The notes under the pieces: model-generated
Seen by the model: only the letters and a program-made list of their open reading frames with translations
The model's database searches: none
What the model was told of the DNA's origin: nothing
Source of the DNA: Euryarchaeota archaeon UBA495
Lineage (GTDB): Archaea > Thermoplasmatota > Poseidoniia > Poseidoniales > Poseidoniaceae
Direction of reading: 5' to 3'
Assembly: GCA_002496845.1 (NCBI GenBank)
Contig: DALQ01000006.1
Coordinates: forward strand, 1,382-18,170
DNA length: 16,789 nucleotides
Program-made: the position numbers and the translations under genes
Part shown: positions 1 to 7,226 of the stretch, in pieces
Position numbering within the stretch: the first letter of the stretch is position 1
Layout: the number at the start of each line of letters is the position of its first letter

Positions 1-290
1 GGGTCCAGCATGGCTCCGCATGACTCACAGGTCCCAGCGGCCAACGTCGACATGGTCTCTCGGACCTCAGATTCAACGGTGCGCTGGGCTGGCCTGACCG
101 TCACCGTAGGGTCGAGACCCAAACGAATCCGTTCGTCATGAGCGGCCACAAAGCGCATTGCTTCTTGCAGGGCCGCCTGCAGTTGACGTTGGCGCTGTTG
201 CCTTTCTACGGCGTCGGCGATGGTGTCTGTGGCTTCGAGTTCCGCCTGGAGATGCCGCATGAACACGTTGACGGTCGCTTCATCGCCCAT
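1..290 (-). CDS. Unidentified CxxC protein with helical N-terminus (partial)
   Basis: The reading frame is open from an ATG at 290 down to the window edge, giving 96 residues without the C-terminus. Residues about 10-55 are rich in Gln, Glu, Ala and Arg and look like one long amphipathic or coiled-coil helix. After a short linker, a CxxC pair (Cys88 and Cys91, in TCESCGAM) lies at the very edge and is probably the first half of a zinc ribbon whose second half is outside the window. The gene is divergent from the isopentenyl phosphate kinase gene, with 74 bp between the two starts. GGAG sits only one base before the ATG, so the ribosome site is poor and the transcript may be leaderless. I do not recognise the family; a small zinc-ribbon protein is the most I can say. 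Confidence 0.6.
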   Translation of the reverse strand, partial: MGDEATVNVFMRHLQAELEATDTIADAVERQQRQRQLQAALQEAMRFVAAHDERIRLGLDPTVTVRPAQRTVESEVRETMSTLAAGTCESCGAMLD

Positions 291-348
291 GCTCCGGTGT
301 GGAAAGCGGTCCGCCTTGAATGCTCGCGAGGCACCCTCTTGAAGCGAC

Positions 349-361
349 GGGGCGTGGCCCC
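349..361 (+). other. Hairpin just before the isopentenyl phosphate kinase start
   Basis: GGGGC (349-353), loop GTG, GCCCC (357-361) form a perfect 5-bp stem that ends three bases before the ATG at 365. No Shine-Dalgarno sequence is visible between stem and start. It could lower translation initiation, or simply be GC-rich chance. Only the complementarity is seen; a role is inferred. Confidence 0.35.
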
Positions 362-364
362 ACC

Positions 365-1180
365 ATGGCCCCCGCCGTTGTCGTCAAACTTGGCGGCGGC
401 CTCATCACCGACAAAGCGTCGTTGACCACGCTTCGTGCTCCCCTGCTCAAACGGTTGGCGAACGAACTCGCTGCAGCCGTGAACGCTGGCATCCACGTGC
501 TTGTGGTTCACGGAGCAGGTTCCTTTGGCCACCTCCGGGCGAAAGCGTGGGCGCTGGCGGACGGCCGATCCGATGTCCAAGGCAACGACGGGTGCGCGAA
601 TCAGGACGAAGCCGTTGAGATGGTCCGAGCGGACATGCTGACGCTGTCGGGCCACGTGGTCTCAGCGCTCCGTGATGCCGGGGTCACCACAAGCACCCAT
701 CCACCTCACCGATGGGCAACCGGCGATGGGCCGGACTTCTCTGGGGACCTTGCCCCACTACAACCTGGCACCACGGTTCCCGTGACGTGGGGCGATGTTG
801 TCCCGGTTGCTGGCCCCGCCTCCTTTGGCATCCTATCCGGCGATGACATGGTCCACCGATGCGCCGTGGAACTTCCCCACATCACGCGCGTGGTGTTCGC
901 CATGGGAGGCGCAGACGGCGTGCTTCGTCGCCCACCGCATGAGGCCACAGAAGAGGATTTGATCACCGAATGGCGGGATGACTCCGCCTTCGAGGGCCAT
1001 CATGCCGCTGAAATGGACGTGACCGGAGGCATCGGACTCAAAGTGGAACGTGCCCGCAGCATCGCTCAACACGGCATTGAGACCCTTTTCGTCAACGGAG
1101 AAGTCGAGGGACGCCTGCAGGCTGCTTTGATGGGCCAACCGGTGCGGGGTACACGCTTCCCACCAGCACAGAAGGGATGA
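365..1180 (+). CDS. Isopentenyl phosphate kinase
   Basis: The product phosphorylates isopentenyl phosphate to isopentenyl diphosphate with ATP, the last step of the archaeal (modified) mevalonate pathway, in the cytoplasm. The 271-residue protein has the amino-acid-kinase fold signature. The N-terminal nucleotide loop is VVVKLGGG with Lys8. The HGAGSFGH segment at 49-56 includes the conserved His (His49) that binds the substrate phosphate in characterised members. Further Gly-rich and Asp segments follow (SGDDMV, GGADGVL, DVTGGIGLK). Length fits the family (about 245-270). ATG at 365 is chosen because homologs begin a few residues before the kinase loop; the in-frame ATG at 320 would add 15 residues unlike the family. 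A GC-rich hairpin lies directly before the start. The stop overlaps the next start (ATGA), so the isomerase/synthase fusion is probably translationally coupled. Confidence 0.93.
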   Translation: MAPAVVVKLGGGLITDKASLTTLRAPLLKRLANELAAAVNAGIHVLVVHGAGSFGHLRAKAWALADGRSDVQGNDGCANQDEAVEMVRADMLTLSGHVVSALRDAGVTTSTHPPHRWATGDGPDFSGDLAPLQPGTTVPVTWGDVVPVAGPASFGILSGDDMVHRCAVELPHITRVVFAMGGADGVLRRPPHEATEEDLITEWRDDSAFEGHHAAEMDVTGGIGLKVERARSIAQHGIETLFVNGEVEGRLQAALMGQPVRGTRFPPAQKG

Positions 1181-2934
1181 AGTGTCGAATGCAACACCGT
1201 TTCTTCATGGCTTCCGCCATGAGGACCGACGTCGCTGAAGCCGACGCCGAGGCACTCGACGGTTTTGACGCACAGCAAGTCGACATGATGGCGGAAGCCA
1301 TCATCCTTGTCGACGAGCGTGATCGCCGGCTCGGACGCGCCTCCAAGGTCAACGCGCACCGCGGCGTGGGCGCCCTTCACCGAGCGTTTTCCGTGATGCT
1401 GTTCGACGACAGCGGCCGACTGCTTTTGCAACGCCGCGCTGACGACAAAATCACCTTCCCTGGCATTTGGGCCAACACCTGCTGCTCCCATCCTCTCGAC
1501 GTTCCCGAAGAACGGGAAGAGGCGGAGGGACTGGGCGTTCGTAGAGCAGCCGTGAGGAAATTGAAGCAAGAGTTGGGCATCGAAGCGGTGTCGATTGACG
1601 ACCTGACCTACGTCGGTCGTTTTCGATACCAAGCGCGTCAAGACGAAACTTGGATTGAGCGCGAGGTGGATCACCTTCTGGTGGGTCGCGTCAAGGACCT
1701 CGAGGTGAAACCAAACCACAACGAGGTGGCTGAAATCCGGTGGGTCAGTCAGGACGAGATGGAAGCCATCCTCATCGAAGAGGAGCCAGAACACCCTGTT
1801 GCGCCATGGTTCAGATGCATCGCAGCGCGATTGATGGACGATGCGTGGTGGAATGCGGAGACCAAGGAAGACCACCAAGCTCTCTTTGACGATCACATTC
1901 ACGACCTTGGGGACGTCAGCCACATGCTGCCGAACGCGGTTGGCGCAGACCTCAGCACATCCGTGCTCGAGGTCTTGCCCCTCATCGAGACCCGCATTGC
2001 TGACCGGTTGACGGCGTCACGTCATCCCCGCCTCGGTCAAGCCATGATGCACCTCATCGAAGGCGGCGGAAAGCGAATGCGAGCCTCGCTTCCTTGGTTG
2101 GTGGCGAAAGCCGTCGGGGACACGCACAGCGGTTTGCTCGACGTTGGCGCTGCCATCGAAATCATTCACAATTTCACGCTGGTGCACGACGACATCATGG
2201 ACGACGACCCTGTGCGTCGTGGCCGCCCTGCGGTGCACATCGCCTACGATGTGCCGACCGCCATCAACGCAGGCGACGCCATGCTGGCCATCGCCTTCGA
2301 ACACCTGTGCGACGCACCTTCGTTCGACATGGCCTTGCTCCCGGACATCGTTGAGCGCATTGCTTGGATGGTGCGCAGGGTGTCCGAGGGCCAGCAATTG
2401 GACATCGAATTTGAGCATGAAAGCGACGTGACCGAACCGCGCTACCTCGAAATGATCGAAGGGAAAACGGCCGTCATGTTCCAGGTCTGTTCCGAATTGG
2501 GAGCCCTGCTCTCGGGAGCGGACGAGGACACCATCGATTGCATGCGAGAATGGGGCCTGAACGTCGGACTGTGCTTCCAATTGATGGATGACCTGATCGA
2601 CGTCGTGTCCGACACAGCGACCCTCGGGAAGCCGGCCGGTTCGGACGTGGCCCAAGGCAAGCGCACGCTCATGGTCATCCACGCACTTGACCAGCCTGAC
2701 AGCGAAGCAAAGTCAGCCTTGCTCAGAGCCCTTGGAAAGGGCGAAGAAGCCACGGCAGCGGACATCGAAGCAGCGCATGCTGGGCTCGAAAATTCCGGTT
2801 CCATCGCATACGGAAGGGAACGGGCTTCGGCATACCATGCAGCGGCCCACGCGTGCTTGGACCGTTTGCCCACAAGCCCAGCCCTTCGTGCGCTTCGGGA
2901 ATTCACCGACCTTCAGTTGGCGCGTCTGTCCTGA
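1177..2934 (+). CDS. Fused type I IPP isomerase - geranylgeranyl (polyprenyl) diphosphate synthase
   Basis: One 585-residue frame encodes two consecutive isoprenoid enzymes. Residues about 30-230 are a type I isopentenyl-diphosphate isomerase of the Nudix fold: TCCSHP at 101-106 carries the catalytic Cys, WIEREVDHL at 159-167 carries the acidic residues that bind metal and substrate, and KLKQELGI is the degenerate Nudix helix. Residues about 255-585 are a trans-prenyl synthase with the first Asp-rich motif DDIMDDD at 338-344, the following RRGRPA segment and the second motif DDLID at 471-475. Phe lies five residues before the first Asp-rich motif, as in archaeal C20 synthases, so geranylgeranyl diphosphate is the likely product. 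The start at 1177 overlaps the kinase stop (ATGA); ATGs at 1189 and 1207 are alternatives that shorten only a non-conserved leader. The 3' end overlaps the convergent MOSC gene by 32 bp. Confidence 0.9.
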   Translation: MKCRMQHRFFMASAMRTDVAEADAEALDGFDAQQVDMMAEAIILVDERDRRLGRASKVNAHRGVGALHRAFSVMLFDDSGRLLLQRRADDKITFPGIWANTCCSHPLDVPEEREEAEGLGVRRAAVRKLKQELGIEAVSIDDLTYVGRFRYQARQDETWIEREVDHLLVGRVKDLEVKPNHNEVAEIRWVSQDEMEAILIEEEPEHPVAPWFRCIAARLMDDAWWNAETKEDHQALFDDHIHDLGDVSHMLPNAVGADLSTSVLEVLPLIETRIADRLTASRHPRLGQAMMHLIEGGGKRMRASLPWLVAKAVGDTHSGLLDVGAAIEIIHNFTLVHDDIMDDDPVRRGRPAVHIAYDVPTAINAGDAMLAIAFEHLCDAPSFDMALLPDIVERIAWMVRRVSEGQQLDIEFEHESDVTEPRYLEMIEGKTAVMFQVCSELGALLSGADEDTIDCMREWGLNVGLCFQLMDDLIDVVSDTATLGKPAGSDVAQGKRTLMVIHALDQPDSEAKSALLRALGKGEEATAADIEAAHAGLENSGSIAYGRERASAYHAAAHACLDRLPTSPALRALREFTDLQLARLS

Positions 2935-3394
2935 GCGTCACAACGTCCCCGGGACGCACGTCACCCTCGACCAACACTTCGGCGTACCATCGCGTTCTGG
3001 AAGGATGACGTGTCGCATCGATGGCTCGGAATGCACCGTTGGTGAAGGCACCGGCGATGGTTCTGCACGGTGGTGCTGGGCCGGTCAGCCGTGCACGAAC
3101 GCCTCCAATCTGGAGGATGTCGTCTACGGCGAGGTGCTCGAAGGAGAGCCCACGAACCAGAACGTTCTCTCCAACGTCGCCCGGACGAACAGGATGACCT
3201 TCCGCACGCAAGGCGTGCAGCACCTCATGGCTCCACACACACAAGGCACGCGTTGGGCCGCCGTGATGCTTCAGATCGCGTTGACGATCGCCCAGGCAAC
3301 CGTTCGTCCTGACAGAAAGGAGCGGCACCGTGGGTTTGGGCACGCCACCTTCGGGAGCGGCGTGAAGCGAGACAACGCTCGCTTCGGCGACCAT
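2903..3394 (-). CDS. MOSC-domain protein
   Basis: The product is a stand-alone MOSC domain of 163 residues. The hallmark GDRQRDLKHHGG stretch is at 35-46, the conserved Cys110 lies in PAPPCRTIAG (in MOSC proteins this Cys is thought to carry sulfur or bind the molybdenum cofactor), and a closing beta segment VRPGDVVTL ends the domain. MOSC proteins occur as the C-terminal domain of Moco sulfurases and in YiiM-like proteins that handle N-hydroxylated compounds; which applies here cannot be decided. The gene directly follows EF-2 on the same strand. ATG at 3394 lies 5 bases past the EF-2 stop and is preceded by a weak GAGTGAG site; a GTG at 3403 overlapping the EF-2 stop as GTGA would add three residues. 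The 3' end overlaps the isomerase/synthase gene tail to tail. Confidence 0.82.
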   Translation of the reverse strand: MVAEASVVSLHAAPEGGVPKPTVPLLSVRTNGCLGDRQRDLKHHGGPTRALCVWSHEVLHALRAEGHPVRPGDVGENVLVRGLSFEHLAVDDILQIGGVRARLTGPAPPCRTIAGAFTNGAFRAIDATRHPSRTRWYAEVLVEGDVRPGDVVTLRTDAPTEGR

Positions 3395-3399
3395 TGGTC

Positions 3400-5607
3400 T
3401 CACTCAGCGTAGTACGCTTCGCCGTAGGGCTCAGGCTTGAGCCCCTTGCGCGTGCGGATTTCACCGACGACCTTGTCGAACAGGTGCTCGGGGAGCTTCT
3501 CGAAGCCAAGGTTCTCCGTGTTCCACACCGCACGGCCTTGGGAGGCGGCACGAATGTCGTTGGAGAAACCGAAGGTTTCCGCGATGGGGAGGACACCGAC
3601 GACGGTCGTAACTTCACCTTCGCTGGGCATGTCTTCGATGATGCCACGGCGGTTGGTGACTTCGCGGGTCACTTGCCCGAGCCAGTCGTTGGGGACGGAC
3701 ACGAAGGCCTTCTGCATCGGTTCCATGATGACCGTGCGTCCGCGGATCATGGCGCCCTTGATGGCGTTGCGGACCGCGGGGATGGTCTGGGCAGGGCCAC
3801 GGTGGATGGCGTCCTCGTGGAGCTTGGCGTCAACCACACGGACCATCATGCCGGTCACGGGTTCTTCCGCGACGGGGCCCTTCTTGCACACTTCATTGAA
3901 GGCTTCAATGATCAGTTCACGGGTCTCGTGGAGTCCTTGGATACCCTTCGTGTCGTTGACGAGCACGTTGGTTCCATGGATGGCGTAGATCTTCCGCATC
4001 AAGTCCTTGTTCATGCCAAACTCGGCGAACTTGTCACCGGTGGCCTTGGAATCCTTGTCACGGACGTTACCGTCACCGAAGTGACCGTCGCGAAGCGCTT
4101 CGACAACCTCAGGCGAGAGGGTTTCCACTTCGATGAAGAAGCGGTTGTGTCGGTTTGGCGACTTGCCTTCGAAGGGACGTCCCTTGTTGTCCGACTCAAG
4201 GCCTTCACGGTAGACCACGATGGGTGGGCTGACCTGGACCTTGATGTTCTGCTCTTCCTCAATCCGGTAAACCGTGATCTCGAGGTGGAGTTCACCCATG
4301 CCAGCAAGCAGCGCTTCACCGGTTTCCTGGTTGGTGGTCACCTGCAAGGACGCGTCAGCCTTGGCCAAGGAGCGCAGGGCGTCAATGAACTTGGGGAGGT
4401 CCTTCATCGATTTCGGCTCAACGGCCACGGTCACCACAGGGTCGGAGTAGTGGCGGATGGCTTCGAAGGGCGTGAAATCCTTGTCACGGGAGAGGGTCAC
4501 ACCGGCAGCGGCGGACTTGATACCCGTGATGGCGGCGATGTTGCCGGCCACGACCTTGGGGACGGTAATGCGATCTGCACCGACCATCATGGCGACCTGC
4601 TGCACACGCTCGGGCTTTGCAGCACCAATGGCGTACACGGATTCACCTTGGTGAATGGCACCGGAGTAAATGCGACCCACGGCCACTTCGCCCGCGTGAG
4701 GGTCCATCCAAATCTTGGTAATCATCATCGCGAGTTCCGCGTCGGGGTCGCAGGTCACCATGGCCTTGCCGATATCGGAGTCGGCTTCGCCATTCCAGAT
4801 GTTGGGGATACGATAGGGCTGAGCCTGGACTGGGCTGGGGAGTTCGGCAACGGCCATGTCCAGAAGCACTTCATGGACGGGAGCCTTCTGTGCGAGTGTC
4901 TTCTGATCCTCGTTGTTGCAGTATTCGAAAATCTCCTTGAATGAAATGCCGGATTTGGCCATGTAAGGCACGGTGATGCCCCAGTTGTGGTAAGCGGAGC
5001 CAAAGGCGACCGTACCGGAGGCCACGTCAACCTGCCATGACTTCCTGAATTCTTCAGGAGCAAATTGACGGATGAGCTTGTTGACCTTCTTGATGGTCTC
5101 TTGGAAGCGAGCCATCATGTCCTCAGGGGTGACCTGCAACTCGTTGATGAGGCGGTCCACCTTGTTGATGAAAAGGACAGGCTTGACCTTCTCCTTGAGG
5201 GCTTGGCGAACGACGGTTTCCGTTTGTGGCATGGGCCCTTCAACGGCACATGCGAGGATGAAACAGCCGTCGACGGCGCGCATAGCGCGCGTCACGTCAC
5301 CGCCGAAGTCAACGTGACCAGGGGTGTCGATGAGGTTGATCAGGAAGTCGGTTTCTTCGTAGGTGTGCACCATGGAAGCGCTTGCAGCGTTGATGGTGAT
5401 GCCGCGAGCAGACTCCTGCTCGTCAAAGTCGAGCACGCGAGCAGCGCCCGCAAGATCGGAAGACATCATGCCTGCACCGGCGATGAGGTTGTCCGACAAC
5501 GTCGTCTTTCCGTGGTCGATGTGAGCAGCGATGCAGAGGTTGCGAATCTGAGGCAGATCGTGCATGACCTCTGTGGCCTTCTTGATGTTGTCTTCCTTGC
5601 GTCCCAT
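3400..5607 (-). CDS. Translation elongation factor 2 (aEF-2)
   Basis: This GTPase drives translocation of the archaeal ribosome. The 735-residue length is typical for aEF-2. The G domain shows AHIDHGKTT (G1, 28-36), RGITI (G2, 68-72), DTPGH (G3, 94-98) and NKVD (G4, 148-151). The C-terminal domain contains EDAIHRGPAQ, whose His is the position converted to diphthamide in archaea and eukaryotes. ATG at 5607 is chosen over an in-frame GTG at 5616, because AGGTGG ends five bases before the ATG and the GTG falls inside that ribosome site. It lies downstream of uS12, uS7 and a small membrane protein on the same strand, but a gap of about 110 bp precedes it, so an extra promoter is possible. No intein is present. 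A MOSC gene follows at once. Confidence 0.97.
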   Translation of the reverse strand: MGRKEDNIKKATEVMHDLPQIRNLCIAAHIDHGKTTLSDNLIAGAGMMSSDLAGAARVLDFDEQESARGITINAASASMVHTYEETDFLINLIDTPGHVDFGGDVTRAMRAVDGCFILACAVEGPMPQTETVVRQALKEKVKPVLFINKVDRLINELQVTPEDMMARFQETIKKVNKLIRQFAPEEFRKSWQVDVASGTVAFGSAYHNWGITVPYMAKSGISFKEIFEYCNNEDQKTLAQKAPVHEVLLDMAVAELPSPVQAQPYRIPNIWNGEADSDIGKAMVTCDPDAELAMMITKIWMDPHAGEVAVGRIYSGAIHQGESVYAIGAAKPERVQQVAMMVGADRITVPKVVAGNIAAITGIKSAAAGVTLSRDKDFTPFEAIRHYSDPVVTVAVEPKSMKDLPKFIDALRSLAKADASLQVTTNQETGEALLAGMGELHLEITVYRIEEEQNIKVQVSPPIVVYREGLESDNKGRPFEGKSPNRHNRFFIEVETLSPEVVEALRDGHFGDGNVRDKDSKATGDKFAEFGMNKDLMRKIYAIHGTNVLVNDTKGIQGLHETRELIIEAFNEVCKKGPVAEEPVTGMMVRVVDAKLHEDAIHRGPAQTIPAVRNAIKGAMIRGRTVIMEPMQKAFVSVPNDWLGQVTREVTNRRGIIEDMPSEGEVTTVVGVLPIAETFGFSNDIRAASQGRAVWNTENLGFEKLPEHLFDKVVGEIRTRKGLKPEPYGEAYYAE

Positions 5608-5644
5608 GGTGACCACCTTGCGGTGATTCGGGCCACCTGAAGCG

Positions 5645-5656
5645 GGTTCTTAAGTG
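5645..5656 (-). promoter_or_regulatory. Possible TATA element ahead of EF-2
   Basis: On the minus strand CACTTAAGAACC is the most AT-rich spot close to the EF-2 start, about 40-50 bases upstream of the ATG at 5607. A second candidate, CCTTATCTTC, lies near 5692-5702. Both are poor matches to the archaeal TTTATATA consensus. The gap to the preceding gene is large compared with other gaps on this strand, so separate initiation for EF-2 is plausible but unproven. Confidence 0.25.
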
Positions 5657-5719
5657 CCGCGCTGCGGACTGAACGGAAAGAGAAGGCTAAGCGAAGATAA
5701 GGTCGCTCCACGAAGGGCG

Positions 5720-6058
5720 TCAAACCGACTCGGAATCGGAGGCTGCGCGGACGTGAAACCACAAAGCCACCAATGAACCAACCACGAGCACCACCATTGG
5801 AACACGCAGGTTTCCCGTCACGGGGTTGGTGATGCCGTGAACGGCCACAAACACCCCGTTCAACACGAGGAAGGCGAAACCATTCGCAACTCCAACGCCC
5901 TTGGCGCCTGCCGGAGAACCGAGGATCATCCAAGCCCCGAGCACCAGCATGACGTTGGCTGAGACACGCAGCGGTTCGAACATGCCGGAAACGGCATGAA
6001 TCAGCACGTCCAGTGTTTGGACAACGACGACCGCCGTAAAAGTGCGGTGCAGATGCAA
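5720..6058 (-). CDS. Small four-helix membrane protein between uS7 and EF-2
   Basis: The predicted 112-residue protein is almost entirely hydrophobic, with four likely membrane helices near residues 6-26, 33-50, 57-75 and 86-102. A short polar tail (RAASDSESV) ends it. No cofactor or catalytic motif is visible, and I do not recognise the family. A TTG at 6058 is chosen as start because GGTGA, which overlaps the uS7 stop, lies four bases before it; starting there keeps the whole first helix. GTG at 6007 or an ATG at the later Met would cut that helix. An extension upstream would overlap uS7 by about 50 bp. Its place inside a ribosomal protein-EF-2 cluster implies co-transcription with translation genes, but the sequence gives no direct functional link. 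Confidence 0.68.
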   Translation of the reverse strand: MHLHRTFTAVVVVQTLDVLIHAVSGMFEPLRVSANVMLVLGAWMILGSPAGAKGVGVANGFAFLVLNGVFVAVHGITNPVTGNLRVPMVVLVVGSLVALWFHVRAASDSESV

Positions 6059-6062
6059 GGGT

Positions 6063-6671
6063 TCACCGAGCCGAGGCAGCGATGCGCTCAACTTCTTCCT
6101 TCTTCGCCACGGCAAAGGAGGTCACGTCACCCGTGCTGGCCTTCGTCAATTCGTTGACGATGCACTGCTTGAGGGTGCGCTTGGACTTGCGGGTGCCCGA
6201 GGCAGCGCCAGCCGCGAGGTTGCGGAGGGCGACGTCGAGGCGACGAGACGGGGAAGCATCGACGGCCTTGGGCTGGGAAACGGCACCGAACTTGATGCGC
6301 GTGATCTCTTCCATGGGCGCCGCGTAGCAAAGGGCGTCGACGAACATCTGCAACGGGTTGTCACCGCTGCGTTCGGCCATGGCGTCGAGGGCTTCCTCGA
6401 AGGCCTTCATGGCGCCTTGCTTCTTTCCGGTGTACTTTCCGGTGCGCATGAGCTTGTTGACGTAGCGCTCGACGACGCTCAACTTGGACTTGCCAAACCA
6501 CGCGTTGGCGTGGCGGCCACCGGTGTGGGGGACGCCCACGGTGGTGAGGTTGACGTAAGGTGCCAGACCAGGGTCACGGCACGTCACTTCGCTTGCATCC
6601 CACTTGCCGAACACTTTCGTGCCGATACCGGCGATGGGGCGGGCCTCTTGCTCAACGACTTCTTCGCTCAT
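6063..6671 (-). CDS. rps7: Small ribosomal subunit protein uS7
   Basis: uS7 organises the 3' major domain of 16S rRNA in the small-subunit head. The 202-residue archaeal form shows the family blocks: KLSVVERYVNKLM, a Lys/Gly-rich stretch, NPLQMFVDAL with the following APMEEITRIKFG, and SPSRRLDVALRNLA with KSKRTLKQCIVNEL near the end. The N-terminal extension of about 50 residues before KSKLSVVER is usual for archaeal and eukaryotic S7. ATG at 6671 follows GAGGTGA with five bases between, and the uS12 stop lies nine bases upstream, so the two genes are one transcription unit. The stop region provides the ribosome site for the small membrane protein that follows. Confidence 0.96.
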   Translation of the reverse strand: MSEEVVEQEARPIAGIGTKVFGKWDASEVTCRDPGLAPYVNLTTVGVPHTGGRHANAWFGKSKLSVVERYVNKLMRTGKYTGKKQGAMKAFEEALDAMAERSGDNPLQMFVDALCYAAPMEEITRIKFGAVSQPKAVDASPSRRLDVALRNLAAGAASGTRKSKRTLKQCIVNELTKASTGDVTSFAVAKKEEVERIAASAR

Positions 6672-6680
6672 GGTTTCACC

Positions 6681-7109
6681 TCAGCGAACCGGCTTCTCCT
6701 TTCGGCCACGAACCATCTCGTCAAGCGAGACACCGTTGACTTGGATGACCTTGTATCGGACACCAGGAATGTCACCGTATGAACGACCCATGCGTCCACC
6801 GATACCTTCGACCATGACTTCGTCGTGCTCGTCGATGAAGTTGATTGCGCCGTCGCCGGGAGCGAAAGCGGTGAGTTTGTTGCCGTTCTTGATCAAGGAG
6901 ATCTTGACGGCCTTGCGGATGCCGCTGTTGGGCTGCTTGGCTTCGATGCCGACCTTCTCGATGACGATGCCCTTGGCCTGAGTCGACCCACCGAGCGGGT
7001 CGTGACGCTCGCGCGTCTTCAGCATGCGCTTCTTGTATCGGCGGTCAGACCAGCGAAACTTCTGGCGGTCCTTGGCCATCTTGGCCCCAGCAAAGAGTCC
7101 CCGACCCAC
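6681..7109 (-). CDS. rps12: Small ribosomal subunit protein uS12
   Basis: uS12 lies at the decoding centre and helps control accuracy. The 142-residue protein has the archaeal-type signature: FRWSDRRYKKR near 18-28, KQPNSGIRKAVK around 59-69, FAPGDGAINFIDEHDEV at 82-98 and GDIPGVRYKV at 112-121. The last two contain the universally conserved loops that face the decoding site. The start is GTG at 7109: TGAGGTGAT ends three bases before it, matching the archaeal anti-Shine-Dalgarno sequence, and this gives the family-like N-terminus MGRGLF. Two ATGs at 7111 and 7114 are out of frame. It is the first gene of the minus-strand cluster that continues with uS7, and a good TATA element lies about 40 bases upstream. 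Confidence 0.96.
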   Translation of the reverse strand: MGRGLFAGAKMAKDRQKFRWSDRRYKKRMLKTRERHDPLGGSTQAKGIVIEKVGIEAKQPNSGIRKAVKISLIKNGNKLTAFAPGDGAINFIDEHDEVMVEGIGGRMGRSYGDIPGVRYKVIQVNGVSLDEMVRGRKEKPVR

Positions 7110-7148
7110 ATCATCACCTCATCGAAGCACGTCGCCCACCGTCGCCCC

Positions 7149-7158
7149 CTATATCAAA
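7149..7158 (-). promoter_or_regulatory. TATA element of the uS12-uS7 operon
   Basis: On the minus strand the sequence TTTGATATAG is the only AT-rich block in the 117-bp gap between the divergent uS12 and UbiD-family genes. It sits about 40 bases upstream of the uS12 GTG; initiation some 25 bases downstream would give a leader of roughly 15 nt holding the Shine-Dalgarno site. The same block read on the plus strand (CTATATCA) lies about 70 bases before the UbiD-family start and might serve that gene too. Confidence 0.5.
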
Positions 7159-7215
7159 GCCGCGATGGCGTTTTCTCACCCACATTCGTCCGTGACGTTG
7201 AAGCCTTGCCGACAT

Positions 7216-7223
7216 GAGGAGGT
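7216..7223 (+). promoter_or_regulatory. Shine-Dalgarno site of the UbiD-family gene
   Basis: GAGGAGGT ends three bases before the ATG at 7227 and fixes that start. The spacing is short but the match to the 16S rRNA tail is strong. Confidence 0.6.
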
Positions 7224-7226
7224 CTC

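Noticed and set aside
320..364. Upstream ATG extending isopentenyl phosphate kinase by 15 residues
   Set aside because: The extension is unlike family N-termini, and the normal start is a few residues before the VVVKLGG loop.
1066..1923. A 285-codon minus-strand frame opposite the kinase and isomerase genes
   Set aside because: The opposite strand has intact IPK and IPP isomerase motifs through the same bases; the antisense product matches no family I know.
3394..4944. A 516-codon open frame on the plus strand, antisense to EF-2
   Set aside because: It lies wholly opposite the intact, motif-rich EF-2 gene; its product is low in complexity, rich in Gly/His/Val/Asp, and has no recognisable domain. 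Long antisense frames are expected from GC-rich third-codon bias.
5466..5933. A minus-strand 155-codon frame bridging the membrane protein and EF-2
   Set aside because: It overlaps the EF-2 N-terminus, including the GTP-binding loop, and the membrane gene in another frame; the product is Arg-rich and domain-free.
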